From: JBFXJF01 sp050175155
GTDB lineage: Bacteria; Bacillota; Bacilli; Tepidibacillales; Tepidibacillaceae
DNA length: 23,874 bases
Direction: 5' to 3'
Assembly (NCBI GenBank): GCA_050175155.1
Contig: JBFXJF010000031.1
Span: forward strand, 1-23,874
Both the position numbers and the translations under genes were made by a program. Position 1 is the first letter of the stretch; each line of letters begins with the position of its first letter. The notes beneath the pieces were generated by a model. The model worked only from the letters and a program-made list of their open reading frames with translations, did no database searches and was not told where the DNA came from. Shown here piece after piece: positions 1 to 7,866 of this stretch.

Positions 1-594
1 CTTTTATTTAATGCTTTAAAATATCCAAAAGGGCGAGCTGAAGAACATTTATTAGATTGGTATAATAATCTAACTACTAAATACTATGGCCATAGATTTA
101 CTTGGAAAGACGTTTTAAATGCCTTAAGCAGTGCCTATAGCGGTAAATATAAGGCTCCAAGTCCCAAATACATATATAATCTTACTGGTATAAAACCTAA
201 AATCTATTTCACGCATAAGCTTGATCCAATAGATCGGGTAAATAACACTCTTTCGAATTGGGAAAGGTTATTTGTTGATCTCTTAAAACAAAACGGGGGC
301 AAGTGGCAAATATCCACTCTATGTTTACTTAAAGCTATGGATATGACGAGTAAATCAGTATTAAATACAATGATTATTAACCTTATAAATCGAAATATTA
401 TTAAAAAGGTTGTGGAAGGTAAAGGCAGATATGCAACTACTACATATATCCTAATTAACAATAATAACGATAAAAAACCAATTAAAAATAATGTAATTTT
501 TCTTACCTCACACCCTAAATTTTTTTCAAAATTTAATATCCCTAAAACATATATGAATATAGTATATAAGGGATGGTGGGAGGGGTTTACTTAA
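1..594 (+). CDS. Replication initiator/primase-like protein, C-terminal part (5' truncated by window)
   Basis: The reading frame is open from base 1 to a TAA at 592-594, giving 197 residues with no start in view, so the N-terminal part lies upstream of the window. The first 60 or so residues (EEHLLDWYNN..., then SSAYSGKYKAPSPKYIYNLTG) resemble the PriCT/primase C-terminal helical module found after the catalytic domain in plasmid and phage replication proteins. Residues about 85-150 look like a winged helix (WERLFVDLLKQNGGKWQIST, then a second helix and a GKGRYATTTYILI wing). I infer a DNA-binding C-terminus of a plasmid replication protein or primase-helicase. Without the N-terminus the catalytic class cannot be told, and the family call rests on resemblance only. 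Confidence 0.6.
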   Translation, partial: LLFNALKYPKGRAEEHLLDWYNNLTTKYYGHRFTWKDVLNALSSAYSGKYKAPSPKYIYNLTGIKPKIYFTHKLDPIDRVNNTLSNWERLFVDLLKQNGGKWQISTLCLLKAMDMTSKSVLNTMIINLINRNIIKKVVEGKGRYATTTYILINNNNDKKPIKNNVIFLTSHPKFFSKFNIPKTYMNIVYKGWWEGFT

Positions 595-595
595 C

Positions 596-676
596 TTACT
601 TGCCTTTTAATTCCCTGTCAGCTTTATCTCCTGCTTTAGCAAGCATAATTGCTAGGTCTTTTGGTATTAACAACAT
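596..676 (-). CDS. Possible small ORF, 26-residue amphipathic peptide
   Basis: On the minus strand an ATG (674-676) is preceded by AAAGGA at a workable spacing and opens a 26-codon frame ending in TAA at 596-598. The peptide begins MLLIPKDLAIMLAKAG and ends in a charged DKADRELKGK tail, which would form an amphipathic helix. It lies tail to tail with the replication gene, two bases apart. It is the only minus-strand frame here with a good ribosome binding site. It has no recognisable family and may be chance. Confidence 0.3.
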   Translation of the reverse strand: MLLIPKDLAIMLAKAGDKADRELKGK

Positions 677-712
677 GATTAATCAATCCTTTTATTATTT
701 TGTTAAACATTG

Positions 713-749
713 TTGACAAAATATTTAAAGCTTATACATATACTTTAAA
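713..749 (+). promoter_or_regulatory. Possible promoter with overlapping hairpin, upstream of gene at 784
   Basis: A perfect TTGACA (713-718) lies 66 bases before the GTG start at 784. The -10 candidates are poorly spaced: TATACA at 733 has a 14-bp gap and TATACT at 739 a 20-bp gap. A 7-bp inverted repeat (TTTAAAG 724-730 with CTTTAAA 743-749) covers the interval between -35 and -10. The spacing makes this weak or dependent on a factor that changes DNA geometry. Confidence 0.3.
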
Positions 750-783
750 AAAGATTAATTAGAGTTGTTGGGGAAGTGATTAA

Positions 784-1239
784 GTGGATATTATTTATTC
801 TGTTGTTCGAAATGGTGATCCCGGAGATACGGAGAAACCTAGAAATACAAGGTTTGATAAAACAGTGAGTTTAAAATTCCCTGTAAGCGATCTGGAGAAT
901 GCTAAGTTTAAAAGACATTATCTTTTAAATAAAGATTCTTTAAATGCTTCTAGCATTACGAATTATTTAACAATGATTTTTAGATATGCTTTAAAACACC
1001 ATGAACTTATCAATCAAAATATAGTTTATAAATCAAGTAAAATCTATAAAACAATAAAAATAAATCAAGTAGAAAAAAATATGTTATCCGGGGCTTACGG
1101 ATTAACTATTACCTGGTGTTCAAATTCAGATAGGAAAACTATACATCGAATGATGATATCCATGCTTAATTATTTAGATCGTGGAGGGCAAATAAATGTT
1201 GATGAAGTTCAGCCAATTCGACCTGTTAAACACTTGTAA
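784..1239 (+). CDS. Hypothetical protein, 151 aa
   Basis: GTG start with GGGGAAG about ten bases upstream. I do not recognise the family. The protein is soluble and basic. It starts with a disordered-looking stretch (NGDPGDTEKPRNTRFDKT), followed by a beta strand (TVSLKFPV) and predicted helices around SLNASSITNYLTMIFRYALKHHE. The strand-helix-helix order is compatible with a small DNA-binding protein such as a ribbon-helix-helix type, but this is a guess. The 3' end overlaps the next gene by 44 bp in another frame, so the two are probably co-transcribed and translationally coupled. Confidence 0.55.
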   Translation: MDIIYSVVRNGDPGDTEKPRNTRFDKTVSLKFPVSDLENAKFKRHYLLNKDSLNASSITNYLTMIFRYALKHHELINQNIVYKSSKIYKTIKINQVEKNMLSGAYGLTITWCSNSDRKTIHRMMISMLNYLDRGGQINVDEVQPIRPVKHL

Positions 1240-1822
1240 TTTAACTAATACAGGTAATATTTTTAATAAATTTTTTGAATCTAAATATATAAGTTTATTT
1301 ATTAAAATTCCGGAGAACGATTTAAAAAGGGGGTTAATGTTAGTTTCTGATGTGAATGATTTACTTAAAGCGGAAAAGGAGAAAAATATAATTTTTACAA
1401 TTGAAAAGTTAATGAACATATTGTATTTGGATTTTATAAAGCAAGTAACAACTGGTATAGATAATGGAAAATATATTGATTTAAAAAAAGTTGCAGATAC
1501 TTTAAAAAATGAAATAAAACAGTATAATTTAACAAGAGAGTTTAAACAGATTGAGCCTAACCATTATGCTTATCAAGATATAAGTAATGCTAAAAATATT
1601 GATAAATCATGTTTTGTAAAGATTAAAATACTTAAAAAATGGGTTTTAAGGGGCGAGGTTTTTTTACAAGATATTATAGATAAATTCCAACCATTAGATA
1701 TTACAACAGTAGAAGAACTTATATCACTTAGATATAGATGTGTAATTAATGAAGTAAAAGAAGGTAATTATCAAATTCTATATTCGATTGTTAAAAACAT
1801 ATTAAACAATAGTGAAATTTAA
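1196..1822 (+). CDS. Hypothetical protein, 208 aa
   Basis: ATG at 1196 has GGAGGG eight bases upstream, inside the 3' end of the preceding gene, so the 44-bp overlap looks real. The protein is soluble, rich in Lys, Asn and Ile, and mostly helical by eye, with no transmembrane segment, cysteine motif or P-loop. Nothing in it matches a family I know. A rho-independent terminator begins one base before its stop codon ends, so it closes the transcription unit that starts upstream of 784. Confidence 0.55.
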   Translation: MLMKFSQFDLLNTCNLTNTGNIFNKFFESKYISLFIKIPENDLKRGLMLVSDVNDLLKAEKEKNIIFTIEKLMNILYLDFIKQVTTGIDNGKYIDLKKVADTLKNEIKQYNLTREFKQIEPNHYAYQDISNAKNIDKSCFVKIKILKKWVLRGEVFLQDIIDKFQPLDITTVEELISLRYRCVINEVKEGNYQILYSIVKNILNNSEI

Positions 1823-1850
1823 CTTGATCAAATAGATCAGGTTATTTTTA
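1821..1850 (+). terminator. Rho-independent terminator after gene 1196-1822
   Basis: Left arm 1821-1829 (AACTTGATC) pairs with 1835-1843 (GATCAGGTT), nine pairs including one G-T wobble, loop AAATA, followed by ATTTTTAT. Confidence 0.65.
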
Positions 1851-1852
1851 TA

Positions 1853-1868
1853 TGTAATATGATTTACA
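1853..1868 (+). promoter_or_regulatory. Operator-like element TGTAA-N5-TTTACA, distal copy
   Basis: TGTAATATGATTTACA is an imperfect palindrome of the same design as the elements at 1907-1922 and 20225-20240. TTTACA (1863-1868) could be a weak -35 box with TAATTT at 1886-1891 (17-bp spacing). It lies 54 bp upstream of the second copy, centre to centre, roughly five helical turns, so bound proteins could co-operate or loop the DNA. Confidence 0.45.
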
Positions 1869-1906
1869 CATAGTAATTTATTTTTTAATTTGTCGTGTTT
1901 TTTTGT

Positions 1907-1945
1907 TGTAAATATATTTACAGATGTAATTATTTAATATAAAAT
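1907..1945 (+). promoter_or_regulatory. Promoter with 16-bp palindromic operator over the -35 box
   Basis: TGTAAATATATTTACA (1907-1922) is a perfect 16-bp palindrome. Its right half supplies the -35 box TTTACA (1917-1922), followed after 17 bp by TAAAAT (1940-1945). The gene at 1976 starts 30 bases further on. A protein bound to the palindrome would cover the -35 box, the usual layout of a repressor operator. Confidence 0.6.
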
Positions 1946-1975
1946 GTTATTTAAAAAAGGAGATGTTTTAATATA

Positions 1976-2224
1976 ATGGATCATTTAGATAACTGTTTTT
2001 TATGCAAAAGTGGAGTGATGGAATTTAGGGGATATATTGATGAAAATTTTAATTACAAACATATGGTTAATGTAGATGTTATTGATATTGATAAATTTCC
2101 TGATGTTCTTTTTAAAATATACATATGCAGTAGGTGTCAAAAAGTAGTCATGATTGCAGATGAATGTACTCTTTCTAGACTTAAAATTAAAAGAATGGAT
2201 GAAAAATGTAGTTCTGTTTGTTAA
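1976..2224 (+). CDS. Small CxxC-pair (putative zinc ribbon) protein, 82 aa
   Basis: Strong AAGGAG ribosome binding site about nine bases before the ATG. Two cysteine pairs, C7-x2-C10 and C51-x2-C54, are spaced as in a zinc ribbon, the second inside a YICSRCQKV knuckle. Further cysteines at 64, 78 and 82 are not obviously part of the metal site. I do not recognise the family. The gene is alone between its own operator-promoter and a weak terminator, and it is the first gene under the TGTAA-N5-TTTACA element. A metal-binding adaptor or regulator is possible but unproven. Confidence 0.6.
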   Translation: MDHLDNCFLCKSGVMEFRGYIDENFNYKHMVNVDVIDIDKFPDVLFKIYICSRCQKVVMIADECTLSRLKIKRMDEKCSSVC

Positions 2225-2264
2225 GTATTATTTAATATTGTTCCAATGGACAAAATACATAGAA

Positions 2265-2292
2265 AATAAACTTGATTATTAAGGTTATTTTT
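2265..2292 (+). terminator. Weak terminator-like hairpin after gene 1976-2224
   Basis: AATAA-a-CTT (2265-2273) pairs with AAG-g-TTATT (2281-2289) around an A-G mismatch, with T residues following. It shares the string GGTTATTTTTA with the terminator at 1821-1850. The stem is A+T-rich, so termination would be partial at best. Confidence 0.35.
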
Positions 2293-2332
2293 AATAAATT
2301 TAAGTAAAGTAACTTACAAAGGAGAAATCCCA

Positions 2333-2692
2333 TTGGAATATAAAAACAAAACTTTTCGTATAAGTGAAAAAGCATTAAAATTGTGCGATTATATAGATTT
2401 TAAATACAAAAGAAATGAAAGATATATTTTTGATAAGATTTTTAAGTTTTCTCTTGATTATATCTCTAAAAATGGATTTAATTATAAGCCTAAGATATAC
2501 GATGGAATGAGAATTGTAAAAGGATTTACATTAAGTGAAAACACACTTAATTATTTTAATAAATCATTAAACTTAATCCGGATGAGAAATGTTGATATAT
2601 TAGTTTCAGAATACGTCGAAATTATTCTATATCTATATGCTATGAAGCATTTTTCAGATGAAGAATTAAATATGTTTCATATAAAAATTTAA
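2333..2692 (+). CDS. Hypothetical protein with two RHH-like repeats, 119 aa
   Basis: The start is a TTG with AAAGGAG about seven bases upstream; no ATG fits. The protein seems to contain two copies of one motif: residues 6-44 (KTFRISEKALK..., RN at 27-28, ending LDYI) and 63-102 (KGFTLSENTLN..., RN at 85-86, ending LYLY). Each has a short strand, a helix beginning S-E, and a second helix, the plan of a ribbon-helix-helix half-dimer. I infer a possible single-chain DNA-binding protein, perhaps the regulator of the conjugation operon that follows. The stop is 12 bp before the Shine-Dalgarno of the next gene's TTG start. No homologue is recognised. Confidence 0.55.
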   Translation: MEYKNKTFRISEKALKLCDYIDFKYKRNERYIFDKIFKFSLDYISKNGFNYKPKIYDGMRIVKGFTLSENTLNYFNKSLNLIRMRNVDILVSEYVEIILYLYAMKHFSDEELNMFHIKI

Positions 2693-2712
2693 AATTAGAG
2701 GAGATGGGAAAT

Positions 2713-3012
2713 TTGTTTGATGTAAGTAATCCATATTTTATTTTTTTAGGTGGTATTTTCGCTGATGTCGTTGGTTGGCTTAAATGGGGAGCTTTAGCTG
2801 GTACTTTATTAACAGGTGCTTTTGCTTTTTTTAAGTACCAGTTTGGTGATAAGGCAGAACGAGAAGAAGTTCCAAGAAGCATAAAATGGACTATAGTAGG
2901 TTGTATTGCTGGTTTCTTTTTACTTTGGTATGGACAGTCAAAGTTAGATGAATTATTTAATCTAGATAAATCTTTAAGCTATTTAATAGATTCTTTAAAA
3001 TCCATGTTATAA
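2713..3012 (+). CDS. Small two-helix membrane protein, first gene of T4SS operon
   Basis: The TTG at 2713 is preferred because AGAGGAG (2697-2703) is nine bases upstream of it. The in-frame ATG at 2704 directly abuts the same Shine-Dalgarno with no spacing, and would add three residues. The 99-residue product has two hydrophobic segments, about residues 7-38 (FIFLGGIFADVVGW... to FAFF) and 57-75 (WTIVGCIAGFFLLWYG), separated by a charged loop. Size, topology and position immediately before the VirB6-like gene match the small membrane proteins, VirB2/TcpD-like in some elements, that open Gram-positive conjugation operons. The role in the channel is inferred from context only. Confidence 0.6.
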   Translation: MFDVSNPYFIFLGGIFADVVGWLKWGALAGTLLTGAFAFFKYQFGDKAEREEVPRSIKWTIVGCIAGFFLLWYGQSKLDELFNLDKSLSYLIDSLKSML

Positions 3013-3025
3013 AGCATGGATTTTT
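2997..3025 (+). terminator. Terminator/attenuator hairpin overlapping a stop codon
   Basis: AAAATCCATG (2997-3006) pairs perfectly with CATGGATTTT (3015-3024) around an 8-nt loop that contains the TAA stop of the preceding gene, with a T-run at 3021-3025. The VirB6-like gene starts only 16 bases later, so the hairpin probably sets the ratio of the two products rather than ending transcription fully. Confidence 0.5.
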
Positions 3026-3040
3026 ACTAGAGGTGAGAAA

Positions 3041-3934
3041 ATGCTAGATTCTATTAAAAATACATTCGTTAGTATTGGAGATTGGTTCACAGACAAAATA
3101 TCCTCAGCTATTAATTCTATTATTCTTGATTGGGTTTCATCTATTTTTGACTATATGTTTAAAATAATGTACGAATTAGTTTTCCATTTTGAAAGAGTTG
3201 ATCAATACATAAATTATAAACCTTATTTGCAATTTTTTATGTATTTTGCAGGTTTTTTAATTTTAGTACGAATTGCCTTTCGTTTTTATAAAATTCAGCA
3301 AGGTGTAGATGATACTGCAAGTTTTGATAGTTTGCAAGCCCTTTTTATAGATACTATTATTGGTATTCTATTAATCTTTCTATTAGATGATTTAATAGTT
3401 AAAATTTTAATGCCTATTAATCAAAAACTTATAGATGGTCTGATATATTTATTTTCATCTGTAAGTGCAGGGGATTATTATAATATGATTGTTTCAAGTC
3501 TTAATTCAAATAATTTAACTGTTCTAATATTACAATTGATTATATTTACTATTGGAGTGATTGTGATAAGTGTACAAGCTGGCATACGGTTTGTTGAAAT
3601 CCTTATCGGTATTATTACAGCTCCCTTAATTGCTACTCACTACATAGCGGACAAAGAAAAGGTATATACCTGGTTCAATGAAATGATATCTATTGTCTTT
3701 ACACAATCACTTCAAGTTCTTTTGTTGTTGCTTATGATGACTGCTTCAGACTCAATTAAAGTTGGAATTTCGGGCTATATTACGACTATGATTTACATAG
3801 GCTTTTTATTTGTTGCTGTAAAAAGTCCACAGATTTTACGCCAAAACGTTTATAAGACTGGTATAGGTGGGGCTGGTGTTAGTGCTTTAGGACAGCTTGG
3901 TAAATATAAGGTTATGAGATCATTAGCTAAGTAA
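3041..3934 (+). CDS. VirB6/TrbL-like T4SS membrane channel protein
   Basis: This 297-residue protein starts at an ATG preceded by AGAGGTGAG. After an amphipathic N-terminus (about 1-55) there are roughly six hydrophobic segments, near residues 63-81, 101-121, 159-183, 186-204, 215-236 and 241-263. The stretch VEILIGIITAPLIATHYIA and the TQSLQVLLLLLMM segment are typical of VirB6/TrbL proteins of Gram-positive conjugation systems, which form the inner part of the translocation channel. It has no signal peptide or enzyme motif. It sits 13 bp before the PrgI/VirB3-like gene and two genes before VirB4, the expected order. The family call rests on topology plus context. Confidence 0.78.
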   Translation: MLDSIKNTFVSIGDWFTDKISSAINSIILDWVSSIFDYMFKIMYELVFHFERVDQYINYKPYLQFFMYFAGFLILVRIAFRFYKIQQGVDDTASFDSLQALFIDTIIGILLIFLLDDLIVKILMPINQKLIDGLIYLFSSVSAGDYYNMIVSSLNSNNLTVLILQLIIFTIGVIVISVQAGIRFVEILIGIITAPLIATHYIADKEKVYTWFNEMISIVFTQSLQVLLLLLMMTASDSIKVGISGYITTMIYIGFLFVAVKSPQILRQNVYKTGIGGAGVSALGQLGKYKVMRSLAK

Positions 3935-3947
3935 AGGAGTTGTTTTT

Positions 3948-4286
3948 ATGAGGAAAAGAACTTTACCACGCCATGTGGATAGCCGTTATAAAATACTTTT
4001 TATACCGCTTTTAAAGGCTATTTTTATAATACCCTTAGAGCTATTTATTTTCGGTATATTTTTTTATCTAGGTACTTTATATAGTTTTGATTTAATATTT
4101 ATCAGTTTTCTTATTATATTTCCTATCCATATGTTTTTTATGGAGCTGAAAAACAAGGAAAGCGGTTTTGATACAATAAGAGATTATATTAAATTGCAAA
4201 TTCAAGGTGAGTTGCCTTATGAAAGGAGTTCTGAATATGTTGCAGAAAATCAAAGATACATTATTAACCGAATTAAAAGGAAATAA
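3948..4286 (+). CDS. PrgI/VirB3-like T4SS inner-membrane protein
   Basis: A 112-residue protein with an AAAGGAG site ten bases before the ATG. A short basic N-terminus (MRKRTLPRHVDSRYK) is followed by two adjacent transmembrane helices, about residues 20-45 and 47-66, and a charged cytoplasmic tail containing RDYIKLQIQGELPYERS. This build, and its place directly before VirB4, fit the PrgI/VirB3 group, which partners the VirB4 ATPase at the membrane. Its 3' end overlaps the VirB4 gene by 50 bp, so the two are probably translationally coupled. Membership is inferred from size, topology and position rather than from a diagnostic motif. Confidence 0.68.
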   Translation: MRKRTLPRHVDSRYKILFIPLLKAIFIIPLELFIFGIFFYLGTLYSFDLIFISFLIIFPIHMFFMELKNKESGFDTIRDYIKLQIQGELPYERSSEYVAENQRYIINRIKRK

Positions 4287-6753
4287 AAAACTACAACCGG
4301 CCAACGATGGTTTTGTTTTACCTATAAAATCTATAGATGATTTAATACTTTCTGATGATGGTTTTTATAAAATAGTTTTAAAAATTAGCCCTATTAACAC
4401 TGACATGATGACTGATGATGAAGTCTTAGAAGTTTCTGAAAGTATTAATAATGTTTTAATATCTTATCAAGGACGTTACCAAATCCTTTTACAGCGTGAA
4501 AGAATTGATATTGATACAACTATTAATTATTATAAGGATTTCCAAAATACGCTGAATGAGGAACTAAAAATAGAGCTTCTTGAAAATAATATAGAAACTC
4601 TGAAAGATTACAAAGATAGTAATAATAGAATATTTTCATTTTATTTAGTAATGGAGATAAAAGAAAAAGATTATATTTTAGCAGATAAGATTTTAGATGA
4701 TTACTATAGATCTATTTTAAATGAGCTTTCAAATCAAGATATATTTGTCGAAAAATTAACAAAACATGAAATAAGTAATAATATCTATCAAAGACTTAAT
4801 CCAGAAAGCTCACTTAATGAACCATATGAAAGTAATTTACCACTTGAAAGTATATATCCAGAGTACGCTAAAAGGCTAAAAGATGGAAGACATATTCAAA
4901 TCGAAAATGATATTTATAGATTTTATAGTATCAATTTTTACTACCAGGAAGTTAAAGAGTTTATGTGGATGAAAAAACTCTTTAACTATAACGGCAATAT
5001 TATTATTAGCTTTATTATGACACCTAAAGATAAAGCGAAAATAACTGAAGAACTAAATAAAGCTTATAAAAAATCACGAATTGAAGTAAAACAAAACGAA
5101 GATAAAGATATGGCCGAAACAAAAAAAGCTGAAAAGTCTATGTCAAGTGCTGAACAATTAATGGAAAGTGCATTATCTAGCAATAATCAAATATTTGACC
5201 TTAACTTAACTATAGCAATTTATGAAAAATCTATAGACCAATTAGATACACAGTCTAGACTTTTAAAATCATCTATAAGTGAATTTGGTAGATCGAGCGA
5301 AATAAGAAATAAAGGATATATGCCTTTTTATAATACTTTACCAATTCTACCGAAAAATAAAATTACCGATGATTATGTTTGGAATTTTACAAGCTTTGAT
5401 GTTGCTTCAATAATTCCTTTTGATTCTTCCCAGCTCATGGACGAAAAAGGTTTCTTACTAGCGGATAATATATCAAGCGGTGGTATTATTTTATTAGATA
5501 AATATAACCGCATATATGATAACCCACATATGACTATTATAGGTAACTCTGGTACAGGAAAATCTTTTTCTATAGGCTTGCAAAATATAAGAGAGCTTCC
5601 TTTTTTAGACTATATTATACAATTTGATTTAGATGGATCTGCTATATATCCTTGGATGAATTCAATCGAATTTTCAACTTCAAGTAAAATTATTACTAAT
5701 CCTTTTCATATAAGAAGCACAATCCTTTCAGATGATGATAATTTTGGTCATAGTGATTTAGGGATGTATTTGTCTACAAAAATAATGGATTTGATAGTTT
5801 TCTTTAAATGGATCCATAAAGATATGACACCTTATGAAGAATCACTTCTTGAAGAAGATTTAAGAGATTGTTATTTTAAATTAGGAATTACTTTTGATAG
5901 TAAAGAACTTCCTAAGGAATTTCCAACGTTTAGTACTCTTAAAGATATAATGAGTTCTAAATACCATGACAAAGATAGAACGCAAAAAGAACGTGAGACA
6001 AGGCAAGATATGCTTACAATTTTTCGGCCATATATCGAAGGAGCTTATGCTTCGATGTTTAATGGTCAAACTAATTGGGATTACAAACTTCATAATGTTT
6101 TTAAATTGCATAAAACCCCTGAAGCTATCCAAAAACAATTATACGATTTACTTTTAAAAGATAGTTGGGAATTTGGGAAAAAAGACGGTACTTTAGATCG
6201 TATGGATAAAAAGATATACAAAAAATATATTATTGATGAACAACATATCTTTGCGGATCCAAACAAACCGCAAACACTTGAATTTATATCAACACAGCTA
6301 AATAAACAAAGTAGAAAATTTGGTATAAGCGTCGTTAATGCGACACAACAGGCTAATGATTTATTGGTAATACCTAAACATGGTCAAGCGATATTAGATA
6401 ATAGTTATTTTAAGATGTTATTCAGGCTTGGCGAAGGCGATCATGAAGTAGTCCAAAAACTTTACGGTTTAAGTGATAAAGAAATGAATTTATTAAAGGG
6501 TGGTAAAAGAACTAAGAAAAATAAGGGAAGAGGAATTTTTATTGCTGGAAATCAAAGAGTATATTTTTATTCAAAACCTTCTAAGTTTGAGCTTAGCATT
6601 TTAGACCCTAATCAATACGAGGAACTCTATAAGGTTAAAACAGACATCTCAACAGAAGAAAAACTAAAGTATGTCGCATTGTTAAACAACAGAGACGTTC
6701 AAGACGAAATCAAAATAGCAATATCAGAATATTTAAGTAAACTTAAAATCTAG
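4237..6753 (+). CDS. virB4: VirB4/TraE-type conjugation ATPase
   Basis: The ATG at 4237 is chosen because AAAGGAG lies eight bases upstream; in-frame GTG 4207 and ATG 4219 have no such site. The 838-residue product is of normal VirB4 length. The N-terminal half carries the VirB4 fold with a Lys/Glu-rich helical stretch near residues 280-330. The C-terminal half is the AAA-like motor, with Walker A GNSGTGKS at 436-443, a following DLDGS strand, Walker B YIIDEQHIF with acidic residues at 667-668, and a downstream NATQQANDLL sensor-like segment. VirB4 is the cytoplasmic ATPase that energises assembly and substrate transfer in all conjugative T4SS. The motor is intact and I see no frameshift. It is followed after 53 bp by the M23 gene. 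Confidence 0.95.
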   Translation: MLQKIKDTLLTELKGNKKLQPANDGFVLPIKSIDDLILSDDGFYKIVLKISPINTDMMTDDEVLEVSESINNVLISYQGRYQILLQRERIDIDTTINYYKDFQNTLNEELKIELLENNIETLKDYKDSNNRIFSFYLVMEIKEKDYILADKILDDYYRSILNELSNQDIFVEKLTKHEISNNIYQRLNPESSLNEPYESNLPLESIYPEYAKRLKDGRHIQIENDIYRFYSINFYYQEVKEFMWMKKLFNYNGNIIISFIMTPKDKAKITEELNKAYKKSRIEVKQNEDKDMAETKKAEKSMSSAEQLMESALSSNNQIFDLNLTIAIYEKSIDQLDTQSRLLKSSISEFGRSSEIRNKGYMPFYNTLPILPKNKITDDYVWNFTSFDVASIIPFDSSQLMDEKGFLLADNISSGGIILLDKYNRIYDNPHMTIIGNSGTGKSFSIGLQNIRELPFLDYIIQFDLDGSAIYPWMNSIEFSTSSKIITNPFHIRSTILSDDDNFGHSDLGMYLSTKIMDLIVFFKWIHKDMTPYEESLLEEDLRDCYFKLGITFDSKELPKEFPTFSTLKDIMSSKYHDKDRTQKERETRQDMLTIFRPYIEGAYASMFNGQTNWDYKLHNVFKLHKTPEAIQKQLYDLLLKDSWEFGKKDGTLDRMDKKIYKKYIIDEQHIFADPNKPQTLEFISTQLNKQSRKFGISVVNATQQANDLLVIPKHGQAILDNSYFKMLFRLGEGDHEVVQKLYGLSDKEMNLLKGGKRTKKNKGRGIFIAGNQRVYFYSKPSKFELSILDPNQYEELYKVKTDISTEEKLKYVALLNNRDVQDEIKIAISEYLSKLKI

Positions 6754-6798
6754 TCCTGGTGTTCAGTCTATTTTTTAGACTGTTATTCAGGAAAGGAG
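6754..6798 (+). promoter_or_regulatory. Two-tier hairpin in the leader of the M23 gene, touching its RBS
   Basis: CAGTCTA (6764-6770) pairs perfectly with TAGACTG (6776-6782) around a T5 loop. After a symmetrical 5x5 internal loop, TCCTG (6754-6758) pairs with CAGGA (6788-6792). The outer stem ends inside the Shine-Dalgarno stretch GGAAAGGAG (6790-6798) of the gene starting at 6807. There is no terminating T-run after the stem. It could slow translation of the wall hydrolase or process the mRNA between virB4 and this gene. Confidence 0.45.
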
Positions 6799-6806
6799 AA
6801 AACTTT

Positions 6807-7853
6807 ATGAACTTAAAAACTGTTATGCTTTTAAAAGAATATTGGAAAGAAATACTCATGTTTTTTTTAGTATTTATCAGCTTGTTTTTCTTATTAATTG
6901 CAGCATCTATAGGTTTCCTTTTTCCAAGTTCTGAACCAAGTTTAGTAGATGAATATAAAGATGTTGCTAAAGAAATAGACATAGATTGGGCTGAAATGCT
7001 TATTTATGATACTGTTAATCTTAATAATGATTTTAGGAGTGTTAATACAAGTACTATAACAGATACAGCTTTACTTTTTTTAGATCTTTATGTAATAGAG
7101 TACGAATATGTTACATTTAAATATTATGATCAATTTAAAGATGAATATGAATATTTTGAAGGATGGGTTACGAAAAGTGTAAGTGTTTTTACAGGAAACA
7201 ATATTAAGTCATTTCTATCTAGTAGGTCATTTAATATTAATAGCATAAAAGACATAATGAATGGGATTGAAAGTCTTAATTCGACAGAACAATATGATTT
7301 AAGTATTACTTATAGAGGTTTTGAAACCGTTATTAGCAGATTAAATGATAATCAGCAGGAATGGGCTAAAGAGCTTTGGGTGTCAAATGCTGTTTATAAT
7401 ATGTACGGAGAATATATTGAATTACCAGATCATATAGACGTTCAAGCTAACGGTTATTTTGCATGGCCCACACCTTCATTAAATTCAATTACATCTAATT
7501 TTGGTTTAAGAGAGGATCCTATAAGTGGTGAAACAGAATATCATAGTGGTATTGATATTTCAGGAGCTAATGCTTTCGGACAGGCGATAATATCTATTTC
7601 TGGTGGAGTTGTTATAAATAAGGGAAGCTCCGCTCTTGAAGGTAATTTTGTTACTATAGAACATGAGATTGATGGCGAAACATGGACAAGCACTTATTGT
7701 CATTTAAGCCAAATCAACGTTAATTTAGGTGATGAAGTGAAACAAGGTGATGTTTTAGGTGCTGTTGGAAGCACAGGCAGATCTACAGGTCCACATCTTC
7801 ATTTAACTCTTAAATGGAACGGAAGATTAGTTAATCCCCTTGATTATTTATAG
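6807..7853 (+). CDS. Membrane-anchored M23 peptidoglycan endopeptidase of T4SS (VirB1-like role)
   Basis: The ATG at 6807 has AAAGGAG eight bases upstream; a start further upstream at 6759 would lie inside the leader hairpin. The 348-residue protein has one N-terminal transmembrane helix (about 12-40), then a region of about 170 residues I cannot assign, where a transglycosylase domain is often found in Gram-positive T4SS hydrolases, but I see no lysozyme-type catalytic motif. A C-terminal LytM/M23 domain covers about 223-348. Zinc ligands are H246 and D250 (HSGID) and H332 (HLH), and H299 and H330 are the expected catalytic histidines, so the peptidase should be active. It would cut peptide cross-links to let the channel cross the wall. 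It ends the operon before a strong terminator. Confidence 0.88.
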   Translation: MNLKTVMLLKEYWKEILMFFLVFISLFFLLIAASIGFLFPSSEPSLVDEYKDVAKEIDIDWAEMLIYDTVNLNNDFRSVNTSTITDTALLFLDLYVIEYEYVTFKYYDQFKDEYEYFEGWVTKSVSVFTGNNIKSFLSSRSFNINSIKDIMNGIESLNSTEQYDLSITYRGFETVISRLNDNQQEWAKELWVSNAVYNMYGEYIELPDHIDVQANGYFAWPTPSLNSITSNFGLREDPISGETEYHSGIDISGANAFGQAIISISGGVVINKGSSALEGNFVTIEHEIDGETWTSTYCHLSQINVNLGDEVKQGDVLGAVGSTGRSTGPHLHLTLKWNGRLVNPLDYL

Positions 7854-7866
7854 TATTAAATTTTTT

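Noticed and set aside
337..594. Separate 85-residue gene starting at ATG 337
   Set aside because: It is in the same frame as the open frame from base 1, with no ribosome binding site at 337, so it is the C-terminal part of one larger protein.
1196..1239. Frameshift joining the genes at 784 and 1196 into one protein
   Set aside because: The second gene has its own GGAGGG and ATG in the overlap, and no slippery sequence is evident, so two overlapping genes are more likely.
1174..1419. Minus-strand 81-residue frame over the 784/1196 gene overlap
   Set aside because: It has no ribosome binding site or promoter, and both + strand genes have good translation signals.
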